A stretch of 64,000 nt of DNA from the NCBI RefSeq assembly GCF_008123425.1, contig NZ_VSSS01000063.1, positions 44,236 through 108,235 of the forward strand, written 5' to 3'. The position numbers were made by a program, and so were the translations under genes. Source of the DNA: Bradyrhizobium rifense (GTDB lineage: Bacteria > Pseudomonadota > Alphaproteobacteria > Rhizobiales > Xanthobacteraceae). Positions 16,115-25,310 of the stretch are shown piece by piece. The notes under the pieces are model-generated. The model was given only the letters and a program-made list of their open reading frames with translations, had not been told where the DNA came from and did not search any database. Every line of letters begins with the position of its first letter. The first letter of the stretch is position 1.

Positions 16115-17002
16115 ATGGCCGACGAAGCGCGTTCGCGACTGGGCCGGGGTCTTGCAAGTCTGATCGGCGACGTCGGCGGCGAGGCTCAGCACGTCGACCG
16201 TCCGCGCGCGCAGCGCAAGGTGCCGATCGAATTCATCAAGGCCAATCCGCGCAACCCGCGCCGCACCTTTTCGGACACCGAGCTCAAGGAGCTCTCCGAA
16301 TCGATCAAGCAGCACGGCGTGATCCAGCCGATCGTGGTGCGCCCCGTGAAGGGCGCGCAGGATCGCTTCGAGATCATTGCCGGCGAACGGCGCTGGCGCG
16401 CCTCGCAGATGGCCGGCCTGCACGAAGTCCCGATCGTGCCGGTCGACATCAGCGACAGCGATGCGCTGGAATTCGCGATCGTCGAGAACGTGCAGCGCGA
16501 AGACCTCAACCCGATGGAAGAGGCGCAGGGCTATCACGCGCTCGCCAACGAGTTCAAACGCAGCCAGGACGACATCGCAAAAGTCGTCGGCAAGAGCCGC
16601 AGCCACGTCGCCAACATGATGCGACTGACCAAGCTGCCGTCCGAGGTGCAGGCCTTCATCGCGACCGGTGAGCTGACCGCCGGTCACGCCCGCGCGCTGA
16701 TCGGCGTGCCCGATCCGCTCGCCGCCGCCAAGCGCATCGTCGCGGAGGGCCTTAACGTCCGCCAGGCTGAGGCGCTCGCGCATGAAGAGGGCGTGCCGGA
16801 GCGCAAGCCGCATAAGGCGCGCGCCACCGCGGGCAAGGAAAAGGATCCCGATACGGTCGATCTGGAGAAGCGCGTCAGCGACGCGCTCGGCCTCAAGGTC
16901 ACCGTCAATCATCGTGATCCCGGCGGCTCCGTCCAGATCGCCTACCGCAACCTCGATCAGCTCGACGAGGTGATGAAGCGACTGGCGAAAGGCGCGCTGT
17001 AG
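16115..17002 (+). CDS. parB: Chromosome-partitioning protein ParB
   Basis: 295 residues from ATG 16115, which has AAGGGAG six bases upstream; a GTG at 16094 would add seven residues. ParB is a CTP-dependent DNA clamp that binds parS and spreads. The N-terminus has RLGRGLASLIGD, the ParA-interacting segment. The CTPase/ParB-N domain has GERRWRAS (near residue 94) and ENVQREDLNPMEEA (near residue 127). A helix-turn-helix follows around KVVGKSRSHVANMMRL, then a C-terminal dimerisation domain. Its targets are the seven parS-like sites 1.6-4 kb upstream. Confidence 0.97.
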   Translation: MADEARSRLGRGLASLIGDVGGEAQHVDRPRAQRKVPIEFIKANPRNPRRTFSDTELKELSESIKQHGVIQPIVVRPVKGAQDRFEIIAGERRWRASQMAGLHEVPIVPVDISDSDALEFAIVENVQREDLNPMEEAQGYHALANEFKRSQDDIAKVVGKSRSHVANMMRLTKLPSEVQAFIATGELTAGHARALIGVPDPLAAAKRIVAEGLNVRQAEALAHEEGVPERKPHKARATAGKEKDPDTVDLEKRVSDALGLKVTVNHRDPGGSVQIAYRNLDQLDEVMKRLAKGAL

Positions 17003-17023
17003 CCGCATCGAATCTCTATCACC

Positions 17024-17152
17024 GTCACCCTGAGGTGGCCGCTTCTTCAGCGGCCCTCGAAGGGCGACGGCCCGGTCGCATCGGGGCCGTTCATCCTTCG
17101 AGGCTACCCGCGCGTCGTGTTGCGCCGCGCGGCTCGCACCTCAGGATGACGG
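17024..17152. repeat. Intergenic palindromic repeat, family D
   Basis: A stretch of about 129 bp with inverted ends, gtcaccctgaggtg and cacctcaggatgac, and an inner ccctcgaaggg/ccttcgagg pair. It lies between the converging parB and holA genes. A half copy of the family B repeat follows at 17161-17194. Confidence 0.75.
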
Positions 17153-17160
17153 ATTTGGCT

Positions 17161-17194
17161 ATCCTGGATTGCTTCGCTGCGCTCGCAATGACGA
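17161..17194. repeat. Half copy of repeat family B
   Basis: Matches the right arm of the family B element (ctggattgcttcgct... ctcgcaatgacg). The left arm is missing, so the element is truncated next to the family D repeat. Confidence 0.65.
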
Positions 17195-17211
17195 GGGAAG
17201 AGAGTGCGGCC

Positions 17212-18240
17212 CTAGCCCCGACGCTTCGCATTCGCGGCGATCGCCATCAGCGTACGCTGGGCGATGGCGGCGGCCAGCGTCGATTGCTTGCGGGTGTCGA
17301 GCGCGGCGGTCGCGAGTTGCTCGATGATGCCGGCGAGCCTTGCCACGCTGAAATTGCGCAGCGCGGTTTCGACCATGGGCTTTCGCGAAAAATGCAGCCG
17401 CGGATATCCGCTGTCGAGCACGGCGGAGGCAGGCTGGCCGTCGGCGATCGCGAGCGCGGATTTGTGCAGCCACGCGGCCTGGCGCTGGGCGGCCGAGATG
17501 ATCACGCCGGGATAGGTGCCGGCGATCATGGCTTTTGCGAACTCGGTCTCGACGATATCGGGCCGGCCGGCGAAGGCGCCGTCGACGATGGGATCGAGCT
17601 TCAGCTCGGACGCATCGGCAACGACGGCCATCACGTCGTCCAGCGTGATCTCGCCTTTGCCGTGGGCATAGAGCGTGAGCTTGCGCAGCTCGTTGCGCGA
17701 GGCCTGGCGGTCGCCGCCGAGGAACGACATCAGCGCGGCGCGGGCATCCTGGGCGATGCGCAAATTGGCGATGCGGAGCTCGTCCTCCATCAGCTTCGCG
17801 AGGTCGCGCTCGGTGTCGGGATAGCAGCCGATCGCCACGGCGGTCTTGGCCTTCTCGCAGGCCTTGCGCAGCGGCGATTCCGGGCGCAGCTCGCCGGCCT
17901 CGATCACGATGCGGCAATCCTTCACCGGCATCTCGGCCAACGTATCGACGCCGCTGGCAAAGCTGCGCGAGCCCGCGCGGATACGAATGGCACGGCGGCC
18001 GCCGAACAGCGGCACGGTCATGGCCTCGTCGACTAGGCGCGACGGCTCGGCCGAAAGCTCGTCGCCGTCGAGTTTGACAAGGGAGAAGGGGTCGTTGGGA
18101 TCGTCGACGGCGGACGCAATCAGCGCGTCGGCGCGCTCGCGCACAAGGCCGGCATCGGGACCATAGAGCAGGACGATCGGACGGCCCGCGTCGGGACGGG
18201 CAAGGAAGGAATCGATCTCTTTTCCGCGCAGTGCGACCAT
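17212..18240 (-). CDS. holA: DNA polymerase III delta subunit
   Basis: 342 residues from ATG 18240; a TTG at 18249 would add three. The delta subunit opens the beta sliding clamp within the clamp loader. The N-terminal AAA-like domain has VLLYGPDAGLVRERAD near residue 23, a degenerate P-loop as expected for delta, and the helical collar domain fills the C-terminal third. It is the last gene of a leftward leuS-lptE-holA group, an order conserved in alphaproteobacteria. Confidence 0.92.
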   Translation of the reverse strand: MVALRGKEIDSFLARPDAGRPIVLLYGPDAGLVRERADALIASAVDDPNDPFSLVKLDGDELSAEPSRLVDEAMTVPLFGGRRAIRIRAGSRSFASGVDTLAEMPVKDCRIVIEAGELRPESPLRKACEKAKTAVAIGCYPDTERDLAKLMEDELRIANLRIAQDARAALMSFLGGDRQASRNELRKLTLYAHGKGEITLDDVMAVVADASELKLDPIVDGAFAGRPDIVETEFAKAMIAGTYPGVIISAAQRQAAWLHKSALAIADGQPASAVLDSGYPRLHFSRKPMVETALRNFSVARLAGIIEQLATAALDTRKQSTLAAAIAQRTLMAIAANAKRRG

Positions 18241-18253
18241 GTTGCCCAAGGTT

Positions 18254-18295
18254 CGTCATTCCAGGGCTCGCCCTGCGGGCGCCCCGGAATGACGG
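18254..18295. repeat. Short palindromic repeat, family E, copy 1
   Basis: A 42-bp inverted repeat with ends cgtcattcc and ggaatgacgg in the 63-bp gap between lptE and holA. Related sequence occurs at 53994-54092, and its right end also at 42742-42751. Confidence 0.7.
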
Positions 18296-18303
18296 GAAAT
18301 GAA

Positions 18304-18855
18304 CTAGGTGCCTGCGGTGAAGAACGCGGCGAGCCGGGTGTTGATGTTCTCGGCGATCTCGTTGGCGGCACGGTCCTCGGCGTCACGCACCGCGCGGTTG
18401 CGGGAGAAGCGCTGATAGGAGCCGGGCATGTCGTAGGACACGCGCGAGAACGTCGTGCCTGTCATCACCGATTTGCCGGTCGCGACCTCGATCAGATTGT
18501 ACTGGCAGTCGATGCCGTAGTTCTCGCTGTTCGGCAGACCGGTGTTGGGATCGACGATCAGGGACGACTTGCTGGAGTTGAAGCGAATCTCCAGGCGATG
18601 GGTCGGCGGCATGCCTGTGGCCGAGCCGTAAAGCTTAAAGGCGAGGGCGTTGCGGACCTCGACGCCGACCCGGGCCTCGCGCGAGGCGTTGGCCTTGTTG
18701 ATCGGTGGGAGGTCGACCCCCATCAGCTTCTCGCGCAGGCCGGGGGTACCATCGGTATGCTCGGCATACATCGGCTGGAAGCAGCCGGCCGTCAGCGCCG
18801 CAAGTGCGGCGACTGCCAGCAAGCGGGCTGCGATGCGGATCCTAGCCGACAACAT
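18304..18855 (-). CDS. lptE: LPS-assembly lipoprotein LptE
   Basis: 183 residues. LptE plugs the LptD barrel and helps place LPS in the outer membrane. An N-terminal hydrophobic signal ends in the lipobox LTAGC, with the lipidated Cys near residue 25. The rest is a soluble alpha/beta domain with the typical final region ENINTRLAAFF. The start overlaps the end of leuS by 14 bp, so translation is probably coupled. Confidence 0.9.
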   Translation of the reverse strand: MLSARIRIAARLLAVAALAALTAGCFQPMYAEHTDGTPGLREKLMGVDLPPINKANASREARVGVEVRNALAFKLYGSATGMPPTHRLEIRFNSSKSSLIVDPNTGLPNSENYGIDCQYNLIEVATGKSVMTGTTFSRVSYDMPGSYQRFSRNRAVRDAEDRAANEIAENINTRLAAFFTAGT

Positions 18856-21481
18856 TCACGATCCTCTTGGGGACGATGATCACCTTGCGGACGGGCTTGC
18901 CATCCAGGGCCAGCTTTACCGCATCGAGGGCCAAAACGGCAGCCTCGATTTCCGGATTCTGGGCCGCTGTTGCAACTGTGACATCACCCCGCTTCTTGCC
19001 GTTGACCTGAACCACAAGGGTCACGCTGTCTTCAACCAGCAAATCGCGTTCGATTTGCGGCCAATCAGCCTCCGAAACCAGCCCGGGCAGGCCAAGTCCA
19101 TTCTTATAGAGCACCTGCCAGCACTCCTCGGCCAGATGCGGCATCATCGGGGAGAACAGCTGGACCAGGATCTGACTGGCCTCCCGGATCGCCCAGGCGA
19201 GATCAGGCGCCGGCTTGCCGGGGCGCTGCAGCACCTCCGAAAACGTATTCGTGAATTCCCGGATATGGGCGAGGCAGACGTTGAAATGCAGCCGCTCGAC
19301 GCCGGTCGTGACCTTGTCGAGCGCGCCGTGGGCGGCCTTCCGCAGGAGGAGCGCATCGGCGCCGAACGAGGCCGGCCGGGCCGCGGGGGCAGCCTTGCCG
19401 AGTTCAACCGCATCGTTCACCAGCCGCCACAGCCGCTGCACGAAGCGCGAGGCGCCCTGGACGCGCTCGTCGCTCCAGATCACGTCGCGGTCGGGCGGGG
19501 AGTCCGACAGCATGAACCAGCGGGCGACGTCGGCGCCGTAGGTCGCGATGATGTCGTCGGGGTCGACCGTATTCTTCTTCGACTTCGACATCTTCTCGAT
19601 CGCGCCGATCTGGACGTCCTCGCCTGTGCTGAGCAGCGTGGCGCGGCGACCGTTGCCGCCAACCTCGACCTTCACCTCGGCCGGCTGCACCCAGGTGCCG
19701 TCGGCCTTCTGGTAGGTCTCGTGCACCACCATGCCCTGCGTGAACATTCCGGCGAACGGCTCGTCCAGCGCGATGTGCCCGGTCGCCTTCATGGCGCGGG
19801 TGAAGAAGCGGCTGTAGAGCAGATGCAGGATCGCGTGCTCGACGCCGCCGATATACTGGTCGACCGGCAGCATCCGGTTGGCGACCGCAGGCGTCGTCGG
19901 CGCGTTCTCGTTCCAGGGATCGGTGAAGCGCGCAAAATACCAGGACGAGTCCACGAAAGTGTCCATGGTATCGGTTTCGCGCTGAGCCTTGGCCCCGCAT
20001 TTCGGGCAGTTGACGTGCTTCCAGGTCGGGTGATGGTCGAGCGCGTTGCCCGGCTTGTCGAAGCTCACATCCTCCGGCAGCACCACCGGCAGGTCGGCAT
20101 CCGGCACCGGCACGACGTCGCACGTCGGACAGTGGATGACGGGAATCGGGCAGCCCCAATAGCGCTGGCGCGATATGCCCCAGTCGCGCAGGCGGAAATT
20201 GACCTGGCGCTCGCCAACCGGCGCGTTGCCGCGCAGTTCGCCTTCGAGGCGTTTTGCAACTTCCTCCTTCGCCTGCTCGATGGTCATGCCGTCGAGGAAG
20301 CGCGAATTGATCATGCGGCCGTCACCGTCATAGGCGGTATCGGTCACGACGAACGTCTTGGGATCCTGCCCTTCAGGGCAAACCACCGGCGTGACGCCAA
20401 GACTGTACTTGTTGACGAAGTCGAGGTCGCGCTGGTCGTGCGCGGGGCAGCCGAAGATCGCGCCGGTGCCGTATTCCATCAGCACGAAATTGGCGACATA
20501 GACCGGCAGTTTCCAGCTTGGGTCGAACGGATGGACCGCGCGGATGCCGGTATCAAAACCCTGCTTCTCCGCAGTGTCGATGATCTCCTGCGCCGTGCCG
20601 ATCTTCTTGATGTCGGCAATGAATTCCGCGAGCTTCGGGTTCTTCGCGGCGGCTGCCTGCGCCAGCGGATGATCCGACGAGATCGCCATGAATTTCGCGC
20701 CGAACAGCGTGTCCGGGCGCGTCGTGAAGATCTTCAGCTCGCTCTCGCCAGCGGGCGTCGTCGCCTGATCCAGCGCGAAACGGATCAGCAGGCCTTCGGA
20801 TCGGCCGATCCAGTTGCGCTGCATCAGCCGCACCTTGTCGGGCCAGCGGTCGAGCCCATCCAGCGCGGACAGCAATTCCTGCGAGTACTTCGTGATCTTG
20901 AAGACCCACTGGCTCATCTCGCGCTGTTCGACGATCGCACCGGAGCGCCAGCCGCGGCCGTCGATCACCTGCTCGTTGGCGAGCACGGTCATGTCGACCG
21001 GGTCCCAGTTGAGCTTGCGCTTCTCGCGCTCGGCGAGACCTGCGCCGAGCATGTCCAGAAACATCTTCTGTTGATGCTTGTAGTAGCTGGGGTCGCAGGT
21101 CGCGAACTCGCGCGACCAGTCCAGCGACAGCCCGATCGAGCGGAGCTGCTTCTTCATCGCGGCGATGTTGTCGTAGGTCCAGGCTTTCGGCGCGACCTTG
21201 CGCTCGATGGCGGCGTTCTCGGCCGGCAGGCCGAAGGCGTCCCAGCCCATCGGGTGCAGCACGTTGAAGCCTTTGGCGCGCATGAAGCGGGCCAGCACGT
21301 CGCCGAGCGTGTAGTTGCGGACGTGGCCGATATGGATGCGCCCGGACGGGTAGGGGAACATCTCCAGCACATAGTATTTCGGCCGGGAATCGTCGTTCTT
21401 GGAGACGAAGATCGCTTGTTCGTCCCACTGGCGTTGCCAGCGCGGTTCGGCGTCGCGGGCGTTATAGCGTTCGGAGGTCAT
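18842..21481 (-). CDS. leuS: Leucyl-tRNA synthetase
   Basis: 879 residues, full length. It charges tRNA-Leu. The class I HIGH motif appears as HIGHVRNYTLGD near residue 48, and KMSKSKKN near residue 632. The CP1 editing domain lies between them, with a zinc-binding type insertion (CPTCDVVPVP, CPKCGAKAQ). The anticodon-binding and C-terminal domains are complete. It is the first gene of the leuS-lptE-holA run. Confidence 0.98.
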   Translation of the reverse strand: MTSERYNARDAEPRWQRQWDEQAIFVSKNDDSRPKYYVLEMFPYPSGRIHIGHVRNYTLGDVLARFMRAKGFNVLHPMGWDAFGLPAENAAIERKVAPKAWTYDNIAAMKKQLRSIGLSLDWSREFATCDPSYYKHQQKMFLDMLGAGLAEREKRKLNWDPVDMTVLANEQVIDGRGWRSGAIVEQREMSQWVFKITKYSQELLSALDGLDRWPDKVRLMQRNWIGRSEGLLIRFALDQATTPAGESELKIFTTRPDTLFGAKFMAISSDHPLAQAAAAKNPKLAEFIADIKKIGTAQEIIDTAEKQGFDTGIRAVHPFDPSWKLPVYVANFVLMEYGTGAIFGCPAHDQRDLDFVNKYSLGVTPVVCPEGQDPKTFVVTDTAYDGDGRMINSRFLDGMTIEQAKEEVAKRLEGELRGNAPVGERQVNFRLRDWGISRQRYWGCPIPVIHCPTCDVVPVPDADLPVVLPEDVSFDKPGNALDHHPTWKHVNCPKCGAKAQRETDTMDTFVDSSWYFARFTDPWNENAPTTPAVANRMLPVDQYIGGVEHAILHLLYSRFFTRAMKATGHIALDEPFAGMFTQGMVVHETYQKADGTWVQPAEVKVEVGGNGRRATLLSTGEDVQIGAIEKMSKSKKNTVDPDDIIATYGADVARWFMLSDSPPDRDVIWSDERVQGASRFVQRLWRLVNDAVELGKAAPAARPASFGADALLLRKAAHGALDKVTTGVERLHFNVCLAHIREFTNTFSEVLQRPGKPAPDLAWAIREASQILVQLFSPMMPHLAEECWQVLYKNGLGLPGLVSEADWPQIERDLLVEDSVTLVVQVNGKKRGDVTVATAAQNPEIEAAVLALDAVKLALDGKPVRKVIIVPKRIVNVVG

Positions 21482-21675
21482 GGAATCGTTGGGTTTTCGT
21501 GGTTTCGGCCGCCTGAAGAGGCCGGACTAGGCCATAGAAGTCCTCGGGGGGTCAATGGGTTGCCGCTGCCGGCGGCACCTCGCAATACTGCTCCGCAAAA
21601 GTACGGACAAGGGTATCGGGATCGGATTAAGGGGTCGGTGCGAGGTTGGCGGCCAACAGCACCCCGCGTCAGGCG

Positions 21676-21888
21676 ATGGCCTCAGGTTTCAACGATCCCG
21701 ATTACGACTATGCCGCGTCCATCGATGGACGGGCGATGCGGAGCATGGCCGAGCAGCGGATTCCCCCGACGCCGACCAATTTTGCCATCTGGTTCCAGTA
21801 TTACGCCGGCAGCCATGACGATTTGCGCAACGCCATCGACCTCCTGATCGACCACAACCGTCCGTTCGACAGCGAGGCTGCGGGCTAG
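21676..21888 (+). pseudogene. N-terminal fragment of a diguanylate-cyclase-type protein
   Basis: An open frame of 70 codons from ATG 21676 (a TTG at 21646 would add ten). Residues 25-65 include PPTPTNFAIWFQYYAGS followed by an acidic/amphipathic helix, which is the typical N-terminal module of a large family of alphaproteobacterial GGDEF proteins. The frame stops at 21888 and no GGDEF domain follows, because a different cyclase lies just beyond on the opposite strand. It is most likely the stump of a gene cut off by deletion or rearrangement. It could still make a small protein, but I have no evidence of that. Confidence 0.55.
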
Positions 21889-21907
21889 AGAGTAGGCAAG
21901 CTAGAGG

Positions 21908-23605
21908 TCAGCCCGCCATCGCGATTTCGGTGGTGCTGCCCTCGATCCGCAAAATGCCGTGCTCGACGACATTGTTGCGGCCGCGATGTTTGGCGGCATA
22001 GAGCGCAGCGTCGGCAGCTTCGATCAGATCGCCCGGACGCAAGGTCTCGTTCGGCCGCGTCGCCGCAACGCCGATCGACACCGTGACCACCATGTGGGCG
22101 GAGGTGATGTGCGGCAGGCAAAGCTTCAGCACGGCGGCGCGCACCTGTTCGCCGATCTCGACGGCGCGGTGCACGTCGGTGTTCGGCAGCAGCAGGCAGA
22201 ATTCTTCGCCGCCGTAGCGCGCGGCAAAGCCCATCGTGTCGGCGGCGATGCCGGACAGCGACTCGCCGAGCCGTGTCAGGCAGGAATCGCCTTCGAGATG
22301 GCCGTAGGTGTCGTTGAACAGCTTGAAATGGTCGACATCGATCATCAGAAGCGCGAGCTCGCTGCCATATTGCTGCGCGCGCATCCATTCGAAGTCGAGA
22401 CGGCTCTGGAAGCCGCGGCGGTTGGCAAGTCCCGACAGCATGTCGATCGACGCCATCACCGTCAGCCGGTCGTTGGTCGCGATCAGCTCGCGCTCGCGCT
22501 GGCTGAGCTGGGCGGCCATCGCGTTGAGCGCGCGCGCCAGCGGCACGAATTCGGACGGCAGCCGGTTGCGCGCCGCGCGGGCCGACAAATCGCCCTCGCC
22601 GAGACGCTTGGCCATGTCAGCGAGCATTTCGATCGGCTTGATCACGAGCTTCTCGGCGGCAATCAACGCGCCGAGCAGCACGAACACGACGACGAAGGCG
22701 AGCTGGAGATAGGCGGTGCGGATGTCGCGGTTGACCGCCGCGGACACCTTGTCCTCGTCGATGCTGGCGATCAGGCGGGAATTGGTGCCGGCGATGCGGA
22801 TGAAGCTGACCGCGCGCCGCGATCCGTCGGCGGCGAGAAACGACAGCGAGCCTTCGTCCTGGTCGGAGCGCAGGGCCATGTCGGCGATCGCCGACATCAA
22901 CGGCATGTTGTCGAGCGGACGACCGACCGAGCTGTGCTGGTCGGCGGGCGCAGCCAGCACGGTGCCGGCGCTGTCGACCAGCACCGCCGTGATGCCGGCG
23001 CGGCCGCCCAGATTGTTCATGACCTTCGACATCCAGTCGAGGTTGACGGTCGCGAGCACGACGGCGTCGGCGACGCCGCTGAACGCGGAGACCGGATAGA
23101 CCGCCATGACGGTCGGCGACTGCACCGGCCGCGACAGGATGAAGTCCGACAGCACGAAGCGGCCGGTCTCCTGCGCCTGCTGGAAATAGGGCCGGTCGGA
23201 GAGATCGAGGCCGACATACATGTTGTTGGTCGCGCACTGGATGCGGCCGTCCTGGCCGGCGATCAGAAGCGTGCGGATCCAGGGAAGGCTCGTCGGCAGG
23301 CTCGCGCGCAGCACGTCGCAGCTCTTGCTGACGCCGCCGGCGGAGGCGCGGATGAAGGCTTCCGATTTCAGAATGGTCTCGACCGACGAGATCACTTCGC
23401 GCTGCGCGTCGGCGCTGTGCCTTGCCACCGTCGTGAATTCGGCCGTGGCCTGCGCGATTTGTTTGGTGCGGGTGTCTTCGAGCGAGCGAATGCGCTCGAG
23501 CATCAAGGGCGCAACCAGAATCACCGCGAGCAACGCAAGCCGGGCCCTGATGCCGAGGACCTGCTTGAGTTTTGCTCGTTTGCGGTTGAAACTAACGTTT
23601 GCCAT
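21908..23605 (-). CDS. Membrane diguanylate cyclase (Cache-HAMP-GGDEF)
   Basis: 565 residues from ATG 23605. A transmembrane segment near residues 22-37 is followed by a periplasmic Cache-like sensor domain (about 40-310), a second membrane segment around AFVVVFVLLGALIAAEKLV, a HAMP region with MAKRLGEGDLSARA, and a C-terminal GGDEF domain. The active-site signature is RYGGEEF, so it should make c-di-GMP. The RxxD inhibitory site is missing (IAAD in its place), so product feedback inhibition is unlikely. The ligand is unknown. It ends 20 bp from the truncated GGDEF-type gene on the other strand. Confidence 0.9.
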   Translation of the reverse strand: MANVSFNRKRAKLKQVLGIRARLALLAVILVAPLMLERIRSLEDTRTKQIAQATAEFTTVARHSADAQREVISSVETILKSEAFIRASAGGVSKSCDVLRASLPTSLPWIRTLLIAGQDGRIQCATNNMYVGLDLSDRPYFQQAQETGRFVLSDFILSRPVQSPTVMAVYPVSAFSGVADAVVLATVNLDWMSKVMNNLGGRAGITAVLVDSAGTVLAAPADQHSSVGRPLDNMPLMSAIADMALRSDQDEGSLSFLAADGSRRAVSFIRIAGTNSRLIASIDEDKVSAAVNRDIRTAYLQLAFVVVFVLLGALIAAEKLVIKPIEMLADMAKRLGEGDLSARAARNRLPSEFVPLARALNAMAAQLSQRERELIATNDRLTVMASIDMLSGLANRRGFQSRLDFEWMRAQQYGSELALLMIDVDHFKLFNDTYGHLEGDSCLTRLGESLSGIAADTMGFAARYGGEEFCLLLPNTDVHRAVEIGEQVRAAVLKLCLPHITSAHMVVTVSIGVAATRPNETLRPGDLIEAADAALYAAKHRGRNNVVEHGILRIEGSTTEIAMAG

Positions 23606-23712
23606 CTTCGCTACCCACCCCACGGGCAAGGTAAAGCGAAGGGTTCAAAAACTCTTTCTTGAACTCGGTAAAATTGGAACTACCTCCGTTACTCCTGCAA
23701 TTGATCGACGTC

Positions 23713-24402
23713 ATGACAGAAGAAAACGCCGCGCCGGTAACCGGCGATTCACCAAACGCGCTCGCCGCGGTCGAAGCGGAGATTGCACGCGCCTGCAAGG
23801 ATGCGCGGCGTGATCGCGCTTCCGTGACGCTGATCGCGGTGTCCAAGACTTTCGCGGCGGATGCAATTATCCCGGTTATCGGCGCCGGACAACGCGTGTT
23901 TGGCGAGAATCGCGTGCAGGAGGCCAAAGGCAAGTGGCCGGCGTTAACGTCTGTATACCCGGACATCGCGCTGCATCTGATCGGGCCGCTGCAATCCAAC
24001 AAGGCGAAAGAGGCGGTGGCGCTGTTCGATGCCATCCATTCGGTCGACCGTCCGAGCATTTGCCAGGCGTTAGCCAAAGAAATCGAATCCCAGAACAAGC
24101 ACCCGCAACTCTTCGTCCAGATCAATACCGGCGAAGAGCCGCAGAAGGCCGGCATCGCGCCCGGCGAGGCCGACGACTTCCTCGCGAGCTGCCGCGACAC
24201 CTACGGGCTGACGATCTCCGGCCTGATGTGCATCCCGCCGGTGGACGAGCCGCCGGCGGCGCATTTCGCGCTGACCGCCAAGATCGCCGCGCGCAACGGA
24301 TTGCAGAATCTGTCGATGGGCATGAGCGCGGATTACGCGACCGCCATCATGCTCGGCGCCACCCATGTACGCGTGGGCTCGGCAATTTTCGGGCATCGGT
24401 AA
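23713..24402 (+). CDS. YggS/PLPBP-family pyridoxal phosphate homeostasis protein
   Basis: 229 residues from ATG 23713, the family's usual size. These cytosolic proteins carry PLP on a conserved Lys (here in LIAVSKTF, near residue 42) and keep PLP and amino-acid pools balanced; no enzymatic activity is established. Other signatures are FGENRVQEAKGKW, HLIGPLQSNK and NLSMGMSADY. In this spacing it is divergent from the diguanylate cyclase, about 110 bp apart. Confidence 0.93.
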   Translation: MTEENAAPVTGDSPNALAAVEAEIARACKDARRDRASVTLIAVSKTFAADAIIPVIGAGQRVFGENRVQEAKGKWPALTSVYPDIALHLIGPLQSNKAKEAVALFDAIHSVDRPSICQALAKEIESQNKHPQLFVQINTGEEPQKAGIAPGEADDFLASCRDTYGLTISGLMCIPPVDEPPAAHFALTAKIAARNGLQNLSMGMSADYATAIMLGATHVRVGSAIFGHR

Positions 24403-24444
24403 GCGTCGTTAGCGAAGGCCGCGCCCGGCAACGGCTTTCGAATT

Positions 24445-24524
24445 CGTCATTGCGAGCGTAGCGAAGCAATCCAGAATCTTTCCGCGGAGGGTTTCTGGAT
24501 TGCTTCGCTTCGCCGCAATGACGG
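24445..24524. repeat. Intergenic palindromic repeat, family B, copy 2
   Basis: An 80-bp inverted repeat with ends cgtcattgcgag and cgcaatgacgg and an ccgcggaggg centre. It lies between converging genes. It matches the copy at 12113-12200 closely. Confidence 0.85.
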
Positions 24525-24530
24525 CGAGGC

Positions 24531-25304
24531 CTACGCGAACCTCACCGAGACCTTCCCCAACACCCCGAAATCCACCGCAAAATGATCGCCGGCCTGGATC
24601 GGCAGCGGCGGATGGCACGTGCCTGTCGTCACCACCTCCCCTGCCCGCAAGGTGATGCCGAGTCCGCGTAGCTCGTTGGCGAGCCAGGCCAGCGCGACGC
24701 GGGGATCGCCGAGCACGTTCTTGCCGTGACCGACATAGCGCTCGCCGCGCAGCGCGATCTGCGGCCGCTCCTCGATGAGATCCATCGCGCACCAATTTGC
24801 AGACGTTGCTGCGCCTAGCACGAACAGATGCGCGCAGGCATTGTCGGCAATGAGCTGCCCCTCGCCGGCGCCGGCAAAATCGGTGAAGCGCGAATCCGGA
24901 ATCTCGATCGCGGGATGCAGCGTGTCGACGGCGGCAAGCACCTCGTCGACACTGTACGGCGCCGAACGCGGCGCCAGATCGCGCCCCATGCGGAAGCAGA
25001 ATTCCGGCTCGCCAACACGCATCGCGTTGCCCTTCATCGACGCGGTGCCGCCGTCGGCGATCACGGTGTCGCGCATGATGCGACCAGCGAGCGGGCTTGT
25101 GACGTTGATGTGCTTCTGTCCGGCCTCGCTCGTCGCGGCGATCTTCCAGCCGAACACTTGATCGCCAAGTGCGGCCTGCACCGCGTAACCGTCAGTGCGG
25201 CTCTGCGGCCGCAGCCGCGTCTCGAGCGCGTCAAGCTTGCTGCCGTCGCGCCAATGTTGAATGAGGACGCGCGAGGCGGCGGCGACCTGATCCTTGTCGA
25301 GCAT
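24531..25304 (-). CDS. 2-keto-4-pentenoate hydratase-like protein (FAH superfamily)
   Basis: 257 residues. The family (MhpD and relatives) adds water to 2-hydroxypenta-2,4-dienoate in meta-cleavage pathways or decarboxylates related oxo-acids. Recognisable pieces are FGWKIAATSEAGQKH near residue 50, the metal-binding region EPEFCFRMGRDL near residue 98 and VLGDPRVALAWLANEL near residue 198. No other catabolic genes are adjacent, so the substrate cannot be assigned. It ends just after the family B repeat. Confidence 0.85.
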   Translation of the reverse strand: MLDKDQVAAASRVLIQHWRDGSKLDALETRLRPQSRTDGYAVQAALGDQVFGWKIAATSEAGQKHINVTSPLAGRIMRDTVIADGGTASMKGNAMRVGEPEFCFRMGRDLAPRSAPYSVDEVLAAVDTLHPAIEIPDSRFTDFAGAGEGQLIADNACAHLFVLGAATSANWCAMDLIEERPQIALRGERYVGHGKNVLGDPRVALAWLANELRGLGITLRAGEVVTTGTCHPPLPIQAGDHFAVDFGVLGKVSVRFA

Positions 25305-25310
25305 GTATCC

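Noticed and set aside
18650..21847. A 1065-codon open frame antisense to leuS and lptE
   Set aside because: leuS on the other strand has all its family motifs. The antisense protein is rich in Arg, His, Gly and Ala with no domain, as expected from a high-GC shadow frame.
21959..23662. A 567-codon open frame antisense to the diguanylate cyclase
   Set aside because: Composition is typical of a shadow of a GC-rich gene; the cyclase on the other strand has clear domains.
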